A stretch of DNA of 64,000 bases, taken from Nocardioides marmotae (lineage in GTDB: Bacteria; Actinomycetota; Actinomycetes; Propionibacteriales; Nocardioidaceae). The position numbers and the translations under genes are program-made. Numbering within the stretch: the first letter of the stretch is position 1; each line of letters begins with the position of its first letter. The DNA lies in NCBI RefSeq assembly GCF_013177455.1, contig NZ_CP053660.1, positions 558,001 through 622,000 on the forward strand, in the 5' to 3' direction. Below the pieces are notes generated by a model, which saw only the letters and a program-made list of their open reading frames with translations, did no database searches and had not been told where the DNA came from. Below, in pieces: positions 7,804 to 16,542 of this stretch.

Positions 7804-7821
7804 ACCGACCGACGAGTCGGG
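7804..7821. promoter_or_regulatory. Operator copy 5 (ACCGAC-N6-GTCGGG)
   Basis: A dyad with six-base spacer placed 14 bp after the -10 hexamer and 21 bp before the ATG of the first gene. It is in the position of a classic repressor site controlling the whole rightward operon. Confidence 0.65.
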
Positions 7822-7842
7822 TGGATGAAGGGTGGGGGACCG

Positions 7843-8442
7843 ATGCTGATGGGGACGAGCACCTTCGTCGTCGACGCGGCCGTCGAGGGCGCAACGGTCC
7901 TCGTGGACCGGTCCTGCGGGCGGTGCGGGACCTGCCGTGCCGGCGCCGGGCTGTGGTGCTCCGTGCCGGCGGCCGAGGGCCGCTCCGTGTCTCCCCGGGT
8001 GCCGGTCGCCGCGGCCGCAGCGCTGCGCGCCGGCGTCCTCGCCGCCGCCGCCCTCCTCGAGGCGCCCCGCGCCCGCACCACGCTGGTCGTGGCCGAGCCG
8101 GGATCGCCGACCGCGGTGCTGGCCGGGCGGATGCTCGACGGTCTCGTCCTGGCGGCCCCGTCCCTGACCGACGAGGCCGTCCGCGCCCAGGTCGCCGAGC
8201 GCGAGCCCTCCGGACGAGCCGCGGTCGTCATGGCGGGGGCCGACGTGCGCTCCGCCGTCCGCGCCGTACGACGCGGGGGGCACGTGTGCGTGGTGCACGC
8301 GTCCCCGGACAGCCGCCCGAGCGTGACCGAGCTCGTCCAGCGCGAGGTCACCCTGCTCGCCCCCCGCCAGGTGACCCCGGTCCTCGATCGGCTCTCCGAG
8401 CCGGACTGGGCCGCCGCGGTCGCCGCGGTCACCGCCGCCTGA
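7843..8442 (+). CDS. Small protein with MDR-type structural-zinc motif; function unknown
   Basis: A 199-residue product and the first gene of the rightward operon. Near its N-terminus Cys25, Cys28, Cys31 and Cys39 have exactly the C-x2-C-x2-C-x7-C spacing of the structural zinc lobe of medium-chain alcohol dehydrogenases. The zinc ADH encoded at 17374-18372 shows the same pattern. It has no catalytic-zinc GHE motif and no clear GxGxxG nucleotide fold, although the remainder (VVVAEPGSPT... RRGGHVCVV) is faintly reminiscent of the MDR Rossmann half. It is under two thirds of usual MDR length. ATG 7843 follows GGTGGGGG; ATG 7825 lies against the operator and has a poor ribosome site. It may be a reduced MDR protein with a binding or regulatory role. 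Confidence 0.7.
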   Translation: MLMGTSTFVVDAAVEGATVLVDRSCGRCGTCRAGAGLWCSVPAAEGRSVSPRVPVAAAAALRAGVLAAAALLEAPRARTTLVVAEPGSPTAVLAGRMLDGLVLAAPSLTDEAVRAQVAEREPSGRAAVVMAGADVRSAVRAVRRGGHVCVVHASPDSRPSVTELVQREVTLLAPRQVTPVLDRLSEPDWAAAVAAVTAA

Positions 8443-8502
8443 GCGCGGTCCCGCACCCCTGCTGATCCCACACCCCAACCCGAACCAACCAGGAGGAAAC
8501 AC

Positions 8503-9516
8503 ATGGGCCGCACCGCAGATGGCAAGTGGTCGGACGAGTGGACGCCGCCGGTCTTCTCCGTCGACGCCAACGGCAAGGTCATCGGCTACGTCAACGACCG
8601 CACCCCGAACAACTGGGGCCGTTGGGGCGAGCTCGACGAGAAGGGCACGGCCAACCTGCTGACCCCGGAGCGGGTCGCGGCCGCCGCCCGCCTGATCGAG
8701 ACCGGCAAGGTCGTCAGCTGCGCGATCCCGCTCGACAGCTCCGGCCCGGTCCACCCGACCCGCACCGGCGTCGTCCACCTCTACGGCTACACCGGCTCGG
8801 ACTTCGTCGCGGGCACGAAGGCCGGGCAGGACTACCCGAACTTCCAGGGCACGGACGACTACATCTTCATGCCGCTGCAGGGCAGCACCCAGTGGGACGG
8901 CCTCTCCCACTTCTTCTACAAGGACACGATGTTCAACGGCTTCTGGATCGGCAACGTCGAGTCCTACGCCGGCGCCCGTCGCGGCTCGATCCACCAGATG
9001 AAGGACACCCTGGTCGGTCGCGGCGTGCTGCTCGACCTCCCGAAGTTCAAGGGGGTCGACCGCCTGCAGCCGCAGTACGGCATCACGCCCGACGACCTCG
9101 ACGCTTGCGCCGAGGCCCAGGGCGTGACGGTCGGCGAGGGCGACATGCTCGTCATCCGCACCGGGCACGTGCCGTGGTACTACCAGCTCGAGGACAAGAT
9201 GGAGTACTGGAAGGTCGGTGCTCCGGGCATCACGCGGGCCGTCGTCGACTGGCTCGCGGAGAAGGACGTCGCGGCGCTGGCGATGGACAACATCGCCGTC
9301 GAGGTCGAGCCGCACGAGGAGCCCTTCGAGCACGTCTACCCGCTCCACGCGCGCCTGATCCGCGACCTCGGCCTCACCCTCGGCGAGGTGTGGTGGCTCG
9401 AGGACCTCTCGGCGACCTGCGCGGAGCTCGGCCGCTACGAGTTCTTCCTCTCCGCGCCGCCGCTCAACGTGACCAACGCGTCCGGCTCCCCGGCCAACCC
9501 GGTCGCCGTCTTCTGA
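8503..9516 (+). CDS. Cyclase-family (kynurenine formamidase-like) metal hydrolase
   Basis: A 337-residue protein with an excellent AGGAGGAAAC ribosome site. The motif QWDGLSHFFYKDTMFNG (from about residue 130; His136 in SHF) and the C-terminal ALAMDNIAVEVEPHEE segment are those of the larger cyclase-family branch (PF04199), related to kynurenine formamidase and isatin hydrolase. In this branch the usual HxGTHxDxPxH metal motif is changed. The family hydrolyses cyclic amides, lactones or related bonds with Mn or Zn. Sitting ahead of two CoA ligases, it may open a ring to give a carboxylic acid for CoA activation; the substrate is unknown. Confidence 0.8.
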   Translation: MGRTADGKWSDEWTPPVFSVDANGKVIGYVNDRTPNNWGRWGELDEKGTANLLTPERVAAAARLIETGKVVSCAIPLDSSGPVHPTRTGVVHLYGYTGSDFVAGTKAGQDYPNFQGTDDYIFMPLQGSTQWDGLSHFFYKDTMFNGFWIGNVESYAGARRGSIHQMKDTLVGRGVLLDLPKFKGVDRLQPQYGITPDDLDACAEAQGVTVGEGDMLVIRTGHVPWYYQLEDKMEYWKVGAPGITRAVVDWLAEKDVAALAMDNIAVEVEPHEEPFEHVYPLHARLIRDLGLTLGEVWWLEDLSATCAELGRYEFFLSAPPLNVTNASGSPANPVAVF

Positions 9517-9646
9517 GCGCGAGCGGCCCCCGCCGCCTCGCGCGGGTCGGGCCGGCCCCGTGCCGGCCCGACCCCGGCCCCGTCCGGGTGGCCGCCCCTG
9601 ACCCGTCTCCCGTCGAACCGCCTGCACACCACCGAGGACACACCGC

Positions 9647-11239
9647 ATGCACACCACGCAGCACGACAGCGAGCTCGCCCGCAGCCGGCGGCTCGTCCTG
9701 GGCGAGATCCTGGCGCGCAACGCGCGCCGGGCCCCCGACCGGACGGCCGTCGTCTTCGAGGACTCCTCGCTGACCTTCGCCCAGCTCGACGAGCGGGCCA
9801 ACCGGCTCGCGAACGCGCTGGCCGACCGGGGCGTCGGTCACGGCGACAAGGTCGCGGTGCTGATGTACAACCGGCTCGAGGTCGTCGAGTCGTTCTTCGC
9901 CTGCCAGAAGCTGGGCGCCTGCCCGGTCCCGGTGAACTTCCGGCTCGCCCCGAGCGAGCTGGCCTACATCCTCGAGGACTCCGACGCCGTCGCCGTGCTG
10001 ACCGATGACGAGCTGACCGCGCTCGCCCTGGAGTCGACCGACGGCCTCGCCCCGGTCCGCCTGGTGGCGACGACAGGTACGCCGCAGGGCCGCGCCGAGT
10101 CCTACGAGGAGCTCCTCGCGGCCGGCGGCCCCACCGCGCCGGACGCCGACGTCGACGAGGACGACCTTGCGTTCCTCATGTACACCTCCGGCACGACCGG
10201 CCGCCCGAAGGGCGCGATGCTCACCCACCAGAACCTGGTGTGCAACACGGTCAACTGGATCCTCGAGATGGAGGCCTGGCCGGGCGACACCTGGCTCTCC
10301 GGCCTCCCGCTCTTCCACATCGGTGGGGTCAACGGGCTGCTCCCGTTCATCTACCTGGCCGGCACCTGCATCATCACGCCGTCGACCGGCTTCGACCCCG
10401 AGGAGTCGCTGCGGTTGCTCGAGCGCCACCGGCCGGACATGTGCTACTTCGTGCCGACGCAGTGGCAGCAGATCTGCGAGCTTCCGCGCGCCACCGAGAT
10501 CGACACCTCCCGCCTTCGGCGAGCCCTGTGGGGGGCCTCCCAGGCGCCGCCGAGCACGCTCGAGCTGCTGGTGACGACCTTCCCGACCGTCGGGATCGTC
10601 AACGCCTTCGGCCAGACCGAGATGTCGTCGAACACCTGCTTCCTCAAGGCCGACGACGCCGTGCGCAAGATGGGTTCGGTCGGCCTGCCCGCCGTCAACG
10701 TCGAGGTCCGCATCGTCGACGACGAGGGCAAGGACGTGCCCCGGGGCGCGGTCGGCGAGATCGTCTACCGGGGCCCCACGGTGATGAAGGGCTACTACAA
10801 GCTCCCCGAGGCGACGGCCGACGCGTTCCGCGGCGGCTGGTTCCACAGCGGCGACCTCGTCCGGCAGGACGAGGAGGGCTTCATCTACGTCGTCGACCGG
10901 GTCAAGGACATGATCATCAGCGGCGGGGAGAACATCTACCCCGCCGAGGTCGAGCGGGCCGTCGAGCGACACCCGGCCGTCCGCGAGGTCGCGGTGGTCG
11001 GAGTCCCGCACCCCCGCTGGGTCGAGACGCCCGTCGCGGTCGTCGTGGCGCAGGGTGGCGAGCGGCCGCCCGCCGAGGAGGTCCTCGACTTCCTGCGCAG
11101 CGACCTGGCGTCGTACAAGAAGCCGTCGGCTGTGGTGTACGTCGACGAGCTGCCCCGCAACGCCTCCGGGAAGATCCTCAAGCGCACGCTGCGGGACAGC
11201 TACTGGGAGCTCTTCGCCCAGACCGGGCAGACCGAATGA
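9647..11239 (+). CDS. Acyl-CoA synthetase (FadD-like), first of a pair
   Basis: A 530-residue ANL-superfamily ligase. The AMP-binding motif is MYTSGTTGRPKG (about 178), the acyl-adenylate signature region is FGQTEMSS, the hinge is DRVKDMIISGGENIYP, and the catalytic lysine lies in the C-terminal ASGKILKRTLRD. It activates a carboxylic acid as acyl-AMP and then as the CoA thioester. Its stop overlaps the start of a second ligase (ATGA). The substrate cannot be read from sequence; medium-chain or aromatic acids are common for this type. Confidence 0.9.
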   Translation: MHTTQHDSELARSRRLVLGEILARNARRAPDRTAVVFEDSSLTFAQLDERANRLANALADRGVGHGDKVAVLMYNRLEVVESFFACQKLGACPVPVNFRLAPSELAYILEDSDAVAVLTDDELTALALESTDGLAPVRLVATTGTPQGRAESYEELLAAGGPTAPDADVDEDDLAFLMYTSGTTGRPKGAMLTHQNLVCNTVNWILEMEAWPGDTWLSGLPLFHIGGVNGLLPFIYLAGTCIITPSTGFDPEESLRLLERHRPDMCYFVPTQWQQICELPRATEIDTSRLRRALWGASQAPPSTLELLVTTFPTVGIVNAFGQTEMSSNTCFLKADDAVRKMGSVGLPAVNVEVRIVDDEGKDVPRGAVGEIVYRGPTVMKGYYKLPEATADAFRGGWFHSGDLVRQDEEGFIYVVDRVKDMIISGGENIYPAEVERAVERHPAVREVAVVGVPHPRWVETPVAVVVAQGGERPPAEEVLDFLRSDLASYKKPSAVVYVDELPRNASGKILKRTLRDSYWELFAQTGQTE

Positions 11240-12801
11240 GCACCCCGCCCGTGGCCACCCGTACCGACGAGCGGGGCATCCGCCACTACGACGTCGCGCT
11301 GCCGGCCGACCTGGTCGACATGCTGCGGCGCACCGTGGCCGCACGCGGCGACCACCCGGCGTTCGTGACCCCCGTCGGCACGACGACGTGGGCCGAGGTC
11401 GGCGCGGAGACCGACGGGCTCGCTCGACGGATGCGCGCCGCCGGGGTCGGCGAGGGCGACCGGGTCGCCGTGCTGGCCGGCAACGGGCTCCCGTTCACCG
11501 TCGCGGTGCTGGCGACCTGGGCCGCCGGCGGGATCGTCGTGCCGCTCAACCACCGCCTCACCCCGGCTGACCTCGGTGCCCTCCTCGCCGACAGCGGCGC
11601 CGACCTGCTGCTCGTGGGCGCCGACCTGGCGGGGGCCGCGGCCGAGGCGGCCGCGACCGTCACCGACCGGTCGATCCGCTCGACGGTGGCCGACGCCGAG
11701 GGCAACTTCCTGGCCGGCGAGGCCGCCGCGGACCTCCCGGCGTCGACGCCGGGCGCCGCCGCCCCGGCGGCGATCATGTACACCTCCGGCACCACCGGCC
11801 GCCCCAAGGGCGTGGTGATCAGCCACGGCAATGCCCTGCAGAACGCCGTCACCTGCACCACCGTGATCGGCCGCCGCCCCGACGACGTCGAGCTGGTGAT
11901 GGTCCCGCAGTTCAACATCACCGGCCTGTGCTCGCAGACGGTGCCGGTCGTCCTCCTCGGCGCCACGGCGTACCTGCTCGACGGGTTCGAGGCCGGTCGC
12001 GCCCTCGACGCGGCCCGCGACCACGGCTGCACCTCCACCGTCGGCGCCCCGACGATGTGGTGGCGCATGCTGGAGCGGGCGGCCGAGCGCGACGACGAGG
12101 CGCTGGGAGGGTTCCGCCTCTCCCTCTTCGGCGGCGCCCCGATGCCGACGGCCCTGTTGCAGCGGATGCGCGAGGCGATGCCGCAGGCGACGCTCGGCAA
12201 CGGCTTCGGGATGACCGAGACCTGCTCGATGATCACCTACGTCGGCGGCGAGGACGCCGTGCGGATGCCGCACAGCGTCGGCCGGCCGCTCCCTCTCACC
12301 GAGCTCCGCCTGCGCCGCCCCGGGACCGACGAGGACGCCGGCCCCGACGAGATCGGCGAGATCGTGGTCCGCGGCGGCCAGGTCGCCCTCGGCTACTGGA
12401 CGGCCGACGGGATCGCGCCGCTCACCGACGAGGACGGGTGGGTCGCCACCGGCGACGCCGCCGTCCTCGAGGACGGCTTCGTGGTCCTGCGCGACCGGCT
12501 CAAGGACGTCATCAAGCGCGGGGGCGAGTCCGTCTTCAGCTTCGAGGTCGAGAACGTCCTCCACCAGCACTCGGGAGTCCTGGACGCCGCGGTCGTGGGT
12601 GTCCCGGACGAGCAGTACGGCGAACGCGTGGTCGCCCACGTCGTCGCCAAGCCCGGGCACGACCTCACACCGGACGAGGTCCGTGCCTTCTGCCGCGAGC
12701 ACCTCGCCCACTTCAAGGTCCCCGCGGTGGTCGAGATCCGGGACGAGCTACCGCGAAATCCCGGCGGCAAGGTGGTCAAGGCCGAGCTCCGCGACGCCTG
12801 A
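11236..12801 (+). CDS. Acyl-CoA synthetase (class I adenylate-forming), second of a pair
   Basis: A 521-residue ligase with MYTSGTTGRPKG (about 181), the acyl-pocket region FGMTETCSM, the hinge DRLKDVIKRGGESVFSFEVE and the C-terminal lysine in NPGGKVVKAELRD. It is clearly diverged from the preceding ligase, so it is not a recent duplicate and probably has a different substrate or catabolic step. ATG 11236 overlaps the previous stop. A 94-bp gap follows before the importer genes. Confidence 0.9.
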   Translation: MSTPPVATRTDERGIRHYDVALPADLVDMLRRTVAARGDHPAFVTPVGTTTWAEVGAETDGLARRMRAAGVGEGDRVAVLAGNGLPFTVAVLATWAAGGIVVPLNHRLTPADLGALLADSGADLLLVGADLAGAAAEAAATVTDRSIRSTVADAEGNFLAGEAAADLPASTPGAAAPAAIMYTSGTTGRPKGVVISHGNALQNAVTCTTVIGRRPDDVELVMVPQFNITGLCSQTVPVVLLGATAYLLDGFEAGRALDAARDHGCTSTVGAPTMWWRMLERAAERDDEALGGFRLSLFGGAPMPTALLQRMREAMPQATLGNGFGMTETCSMITYVGGEDAVRMPHSVGRPLPLTELRLRRPGTDEDAGPDEIGEIVVRGGQVALGYWTADGIAPLTDEDGWVATGDAAVLEDGFVVLRDRLKDVIKRGGESVFSFEVENVLHQHSGVLDAAVVGVPDEQYGERVVAHVVAKPGHDLTPDEVRAFCREHLAHFKVPAVVEIRDELPRNPGGKVVKAELRDA

Positions 12802-12895
12802 CCTTCTCCGCTCCGCGCGGCGCACCACCGGCCGCACCCGCACTACCCACCACCACTTCTGACACCAGTTCCACCTTGCCCTGAAGGAGCACGGA

Positions 12896-13933
12896 ATGAA
12901 CCGCACCATCCGCCTGACGGCGGTCGCCTTGGCGGCCACCCTGTCCCTCGTCGGCTGCTCCATGGGCGACGACTCCACGCCGAACAGTTCCGAGCAGGAC
13001 AAGGACAACTCCAGCGCGGCCGCCGAGGGCGAGCCGGTCGAGGACCTCTCGGTCGGCTTCGTCGCGGTCAACCTGAACTCCCCGAGCATCAACGGGATCA
13101 AGGACCAGTTCGTCGAGGCGGCCGAGGAGAAGGGCTGGACCGTCGAGGTCTTCGACGGCCAGGGCGACCAGGCCGCCACCAACAACGCGGCGAGCGACCT
13201 GATCAGTCGCGGCGTGGACGTCATCGTCAACAACTCCTCCCCGAACGCGCAGATGACCGGCGTCATGAAGGAGGCCGAGGCCGCCGACATCCCGTTCGTG
13301 TCGATCTACGGCGGGTTCGTCGAGGGGGTCGACGCCGAGATCGGCACCAACGAGTTCATCAACAGCGCCCTGATGACCGCCGAGATGGTCAACCGACTCG
13401 AGGGCAAGGGACGCATCGTCAAGCTCAACTGGACCGTGCTCCAGGCCCTCCGGGACCGGGACGCCGGCTTCAAGGCGGTCGTGAGCGAGAACCCCGACAT
13501 CGAGGTCGTCCGCGAGATCGAGGTCAAGGTCCCCGGCCAGGTCGAGGACTCCTACGACCAGCTCACCAACATCCTCCAGTCCGACAAGGACATCGACGCC
13601 GTCTGGCTCGGCTGGGACGAGCTGGCCCCGTCCGCTGTGCGTGCGATCCAGGAGGCCGGCCTGGAGGACAAGGTCTTCGCGGTCGGGTTCGACGGCAACT
13701 CCTTCGCCTGGGACCTGATCCGGGAGGGCTCGCCGTACGTGATGGAGCCCGCCAACCCGTTCCCGCTCATGGGCGCGAAGGCCGTCGAGACCATCGAGAC
13801 GATCGTCGGCGGCGGCACGCTCCCGAGCAAGGTCGTCTACATGAAGCCGTGCCTCATCAACGAGACCACGGTTCCTGCCGAGGGCGAGGAGCCTGACTGG
13901 GAGAACTGCGCGTTCTTCCCCGGCGACATCTGA
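12896..13933 (+). CDS. Ribose-type ABC importer, substrate-binding lipoprotein
   Basis: A 345-residue lipoprotein. The signal peptide ends in the lipobox LVGC (Cys21), and an acidic/Ser spacer precedes a type I periplasmic-binding fold that begins DLSVGFVAVNLNSP and has the family pattern LISRGVDVIVNN and AVGFDGNS. It belongs to the RbsB/XylF-like family (Peripla_BP_4) that binds pentoses, inositols, autoinducer-2 and other small polar ligands. It is followed by its ATPase and permease, so the importer is complete. AAGGAG lies before the ATG. A sugar-type binder beside acyl-CoA ligases is unusual. Confidence 0.88.
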   Translation: MNRTIRLTAVALAATLSLVGCSMGDDSTPNSSEQDKDNSSAAAEGEPVEDLSVGFVAVNLNSPSINGIKDQFVEAAEEKGWTVEVFDGQGDQAATNNAASDLISRGVDVIVNNSSPNAQMTGVMKEAEAADIPFVSIYGGFVEGVDAEIGTNEFINSALMTAEMVNRLEGKGRIVKLNWTVLQALRDRDAGFKAVVSENPDIEVVREIEVKVPGQVEDSYDQLTNILQSDKDIDAVWLGWDELAPSAVRAIQEAGLEDKVFAVGFDGNSFAWDLIREGSPYVMEPANPFPLMGAKAVETIETIVGGGTLPSKVVYMKPCLINETTVPAEGEEPDWENCAFFPGDI

Positions 13934-13979
13934 GCCGCTCCGGTCCACACCATCCACCACGACGCGACAGGCAGCTGAC

Positions 13980-15530
13980 GTGACGACACCGAACGAGCCG
14001 GGGCGGGAGACCGCCTCCCGCCCCGGCCCGCTCCTGAGGGTCCGCGACGCGGTCAAGGACTACCCAGGCACGCGGGCGCTCGACCACATGGACTTCTCGC
14101 TCGACGCCGGCGAGGTGCACGCCCTCCTCGGGGAGAACGGCGCCGGCAAGTCGACCCTCATCAAGGCCCTCGCGGGGGCCATTGCGCTGACCTCGGGCAC
14201 CGTCGAGATCGACGGCACGCAGGTCGAGATCCGCAACCCGCAACGCGCCCAGGCCCTCGGCATCTCGGTGGTCCACCAGCACGGGAACCTCGTGCCGGAG
14301 CTCTCGGTCACCGAGAACGTCTTGATGGTCGAGGGGCTCGGACGGCGCGTGGGCGTGCTCGTCGACTGGCGGCGCGCCCATCGCCGCACCCGCGAGCTGC
14401 TCGACCGGGTCGGGCTCCCCGACCTCGACCCGCGCCGCGAGGTCAAGAGCCTCGGCCCCCACGAGCAGGCGATGGTCGCCGTTGCGAAGGCGCTGGCCAG
14501 CAATGCCCGGGTGATCATCCTCGACGAGCCGACGACCTCCTTGCAGCCCGCCGAGGTCGACATCCTGTTCGCCCAGATGCGCCGGCTCGCCGAGGAGGGC
14601 ATCGGCTTTGTCTTCGTCACGCACCGGCTCAACGAGGTGTTCAAGGTGTGCGACCGGATCACCGTCATGCGCGACGGCGCGCTGGTGGGGACCTGGCAGG
14701 CCGCCGACCTCGACCACGACCGCTTGGTCGACCAGCTCGTCGGGGCGGAGAAGGCGATCGCCCACGATGCGTTCACCGCGACCGCCCCTGCTCGCGAGGT
14801 CGTCCTGGAGGTGCGCGACCTGCGCGGCGACGTGCTGCGCGGGGTCGACCTGCAGGCGCGGGCCGGGGAGGTCCTCGGCGTCGCCAGCCTGCCCGGCGAG
14901 GGCGCGGGCGAGGTCGTCGAGTCGCTCTACGGCATGCGCCGCTCGCAGGGCGAGGTCCTCGTCGAGGGCACGGCCCGCAAGATCCGCAACCCGCAGCAGG
15001 CCGTCGCGGCCGGGATGGCGCTGGTGCCCCGCGACCGCCTCGCCCAGGGGCTGGTCAGCGACCTGTCCGTCCGAGAGAACGTCACGCTCGCCTCCACCCG
15101 GTCCTACCGGACCGACCCGGTGCTGCGGATCATGCGTCGAGGGCGCGAGCGCAGCGAGGTGGCCGAGGTGATGGCCCAGCTGAGCCTGAAGAGCAGCGGC
15201 CTCGAGAGCGAGGTCCGCACCCTGTCGGGCGGCAACCAGCAGAAGGTCGTCATCGGCCGGTGGTTGCTGCGCCGGGCCAAGGTCTACCTGCTCGACTCGC
15301 CCACCGCTGCGGTGGACGTCCACACCAAGGCCGAGATCTACGGCCTGGCCCGCAACCTCGCCGACAACGGCGCCGCGGTCGTCTTCACCTCCACCGAGCT
15401 CGAGGAGTTCGTGCGGGTGTGCGACCGGGTCCTCGTGCTGCACGACGGGGAGGTCGTCGGCGAGCTCGCCGGCGACGAGATCACCGTCAACTCGATCATG
15501 CGACTGTCCTTCGGGAGGAAGAGTGTCTAG
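13980..15530 (+). CDS. Ribose-type ABC importer, duplicated ATPase
   Basis: A 516-residue protein with two fused ABC domains, as in RbsA/MglA. Domain 1 has Walker A GENGAGKS (51-58), a degenerate signature (SLGPHEQAMVAVAKAL) and Walker B VIILDEPTTSL. Domain 2 lacks a normal Walker A (LPGEGAGEVVESLYG) but keeps the signature LSGGNQQKVVIGRWLL, as is standard in this family. It starts at GTG and overlaps the permease gene by 8 bp. Confidence 0.9.
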   Translation: MTTPNEPGRETASRPGPLLRVRDAVKDYPGTRALDHMDFSLDAGEVHALLGENGAGKSTLIKALAGAIALTSGTVEIDGTQVEIRNPQRAQALGISVVHQHGNLVPELSVTENVLMVEGLGRRVGVLVDWRRAHRRTRELLDRVGLPDLDPRREVKSLGPHEQAMVAVAKALASNARVIILDEPTTSLQPAEVDILFAQMRRLAEEGIGFVFVTHRLNEVFKVCDRITVMRDGALVGTWQAADLDHDRLVDQLVGAEKAIAHDAFTATAPAREVVLEVRDLRGDVLRGVDLQARAGEVLGVASLPGEGAGEVVESLYGMRRSQGEVLVEGTARKIRNPQQAVAAGMALVPRDRLAQGLVSDLSVRENVTLASTRSYRTDPVLRIMRRGRERSEVAEVMAQLSLKSSGLESEVRTLSGGNQQKVVIGRWLLRRAKVYLLDSPTAAVDVHTKAEIYGLARNLADNGAAVVFTSTELEEFVRVCDRVLVLHDGEVVGELAGDEITVNSIMRLSFGRKSV

Positions 15531-16542
15531 CTCCACTGCAGTGGCCGAGTCGCCCCGCGCGACCGGCCCCCGGCGGGACTCGTCGAGGAGCGACAAGCTC
15601 ATCGACGTCGTCAGCCGCTACGGAACCATCGCCAGCCTGGTGGCGTGCATCGCGATCTTCAGCCTGCTGAAGCCCGACGTCTTCGCGACCAGCCAGAACT
15701 TCTTCAACATCCTCAACCAGGTCTCGATCCTCGGCATCATCGCGTTGGGGCTGACCGTCGCCCTGGTGCAGGGGCTCTTCGACCTCAGCCTGGCCGGCAT
15801 GGCCACGCTGGGTGGCTTCCTCGCCTGCAAGTGGCTGGCCGACGGAACCATCGGCAGCCCGGCGGTCGCCGTCATCGCGGTCATGGCGCTCGCGCTGGTC
15901 ATCGGCGCCTTCAACGGCGTCGTCGTGGCGTACGGCGGGGTCTCGGCGTTCATCGTCACCCTCGCCGTCGGCTCGATCCTGACCGGTGTCGTGCTCGGCA
16001 TCTCGGACTCCCAGACCATCCTGTCCGGCATCCCCGACGGCTTCCTCATCATGGGCCAGGGCGAGATCGGCCCGGTCCCCGCACCGGTCGTCTTCCTCGC
16101 CGTGGTCGCGATCGTCCTCTACGTCTTCCTCGAGCAGACCCAGCTCGGCCGGCACATGTACGCCATCGGCGGCAACGCCGAGACCGCCCGCCTCTCGGGC
16201 ATCCCGGTGCGCCGCTACGCCCTGCTCGCGCTGGGCATCTCCGCGGCCTGCGCTGCCCTCGGCGGCATGATCGTGGCCGCCAACCTGGGCGTCGGCCGGC
16301 CGCAGGGCGTCGGCGACACCTACCTGCTCGACTCCTTCGCCGCAGCCTTCATCGGGGCGTCCACGCTGCGGCCCGGGCGGTTCCACATCCTGGGCACCGT
16401 CATCGGCGTGCTGCTGATCGGCGTCATCAACAACGGCCTGTCGATCATGGGCGTGGAGACCTTCTGGCAGTACGCCGTCCGCGGCATCATCCTGCTGCTC
16501 GCCGTCTTCGCCGCCAGCTTCCTGGTGATGAGGCGCCGATGA
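15523..16542 (+). CDS. Ribose-type ABC importer, permease
   Basis: A 339-residue polytopic protein of the RbsC/AraH family: a short Ser/Arg N-terminus, about eight to ten hydrophobic segments and the conserved motif GGNAETARLSGIPV facing the ATPase. GTG 15523 overlaps the ATPase stop, with GGGAGGAAG upstream. Its own stop overlaps the next SDR start, so transport and catabolic genes are co-translated. Confidence 0.9.
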   Translation: MSSSTAVAESPRATGPRRDSSRSDKLIDVVSRYGTIASLVACIAIFSLLKPDVFATSQNFFNILNQVSILGIIALGLTVALVQGLFDLSLAGMATLGGFLACKWLADGTIGSPAVAVIAVMALALVIGAFNGVVVAYGGVSAFIVTLAVGSILTGVVLGISDSQTILSGIPDGFLIMGQGEIGPVPAPVVFLAVVAIVLYVFLEQTQLGRHMYAIGGNAETARLSGIPVRRYALLALGISAACAALGGMIVAANLGVGRPQGVGDTYLLDSFAAAFIGASTLRPGRFHILGTVIGVLLIGVINNGLSIMGVETFWQYAVRGIILLLAVFAASFLVMRRR

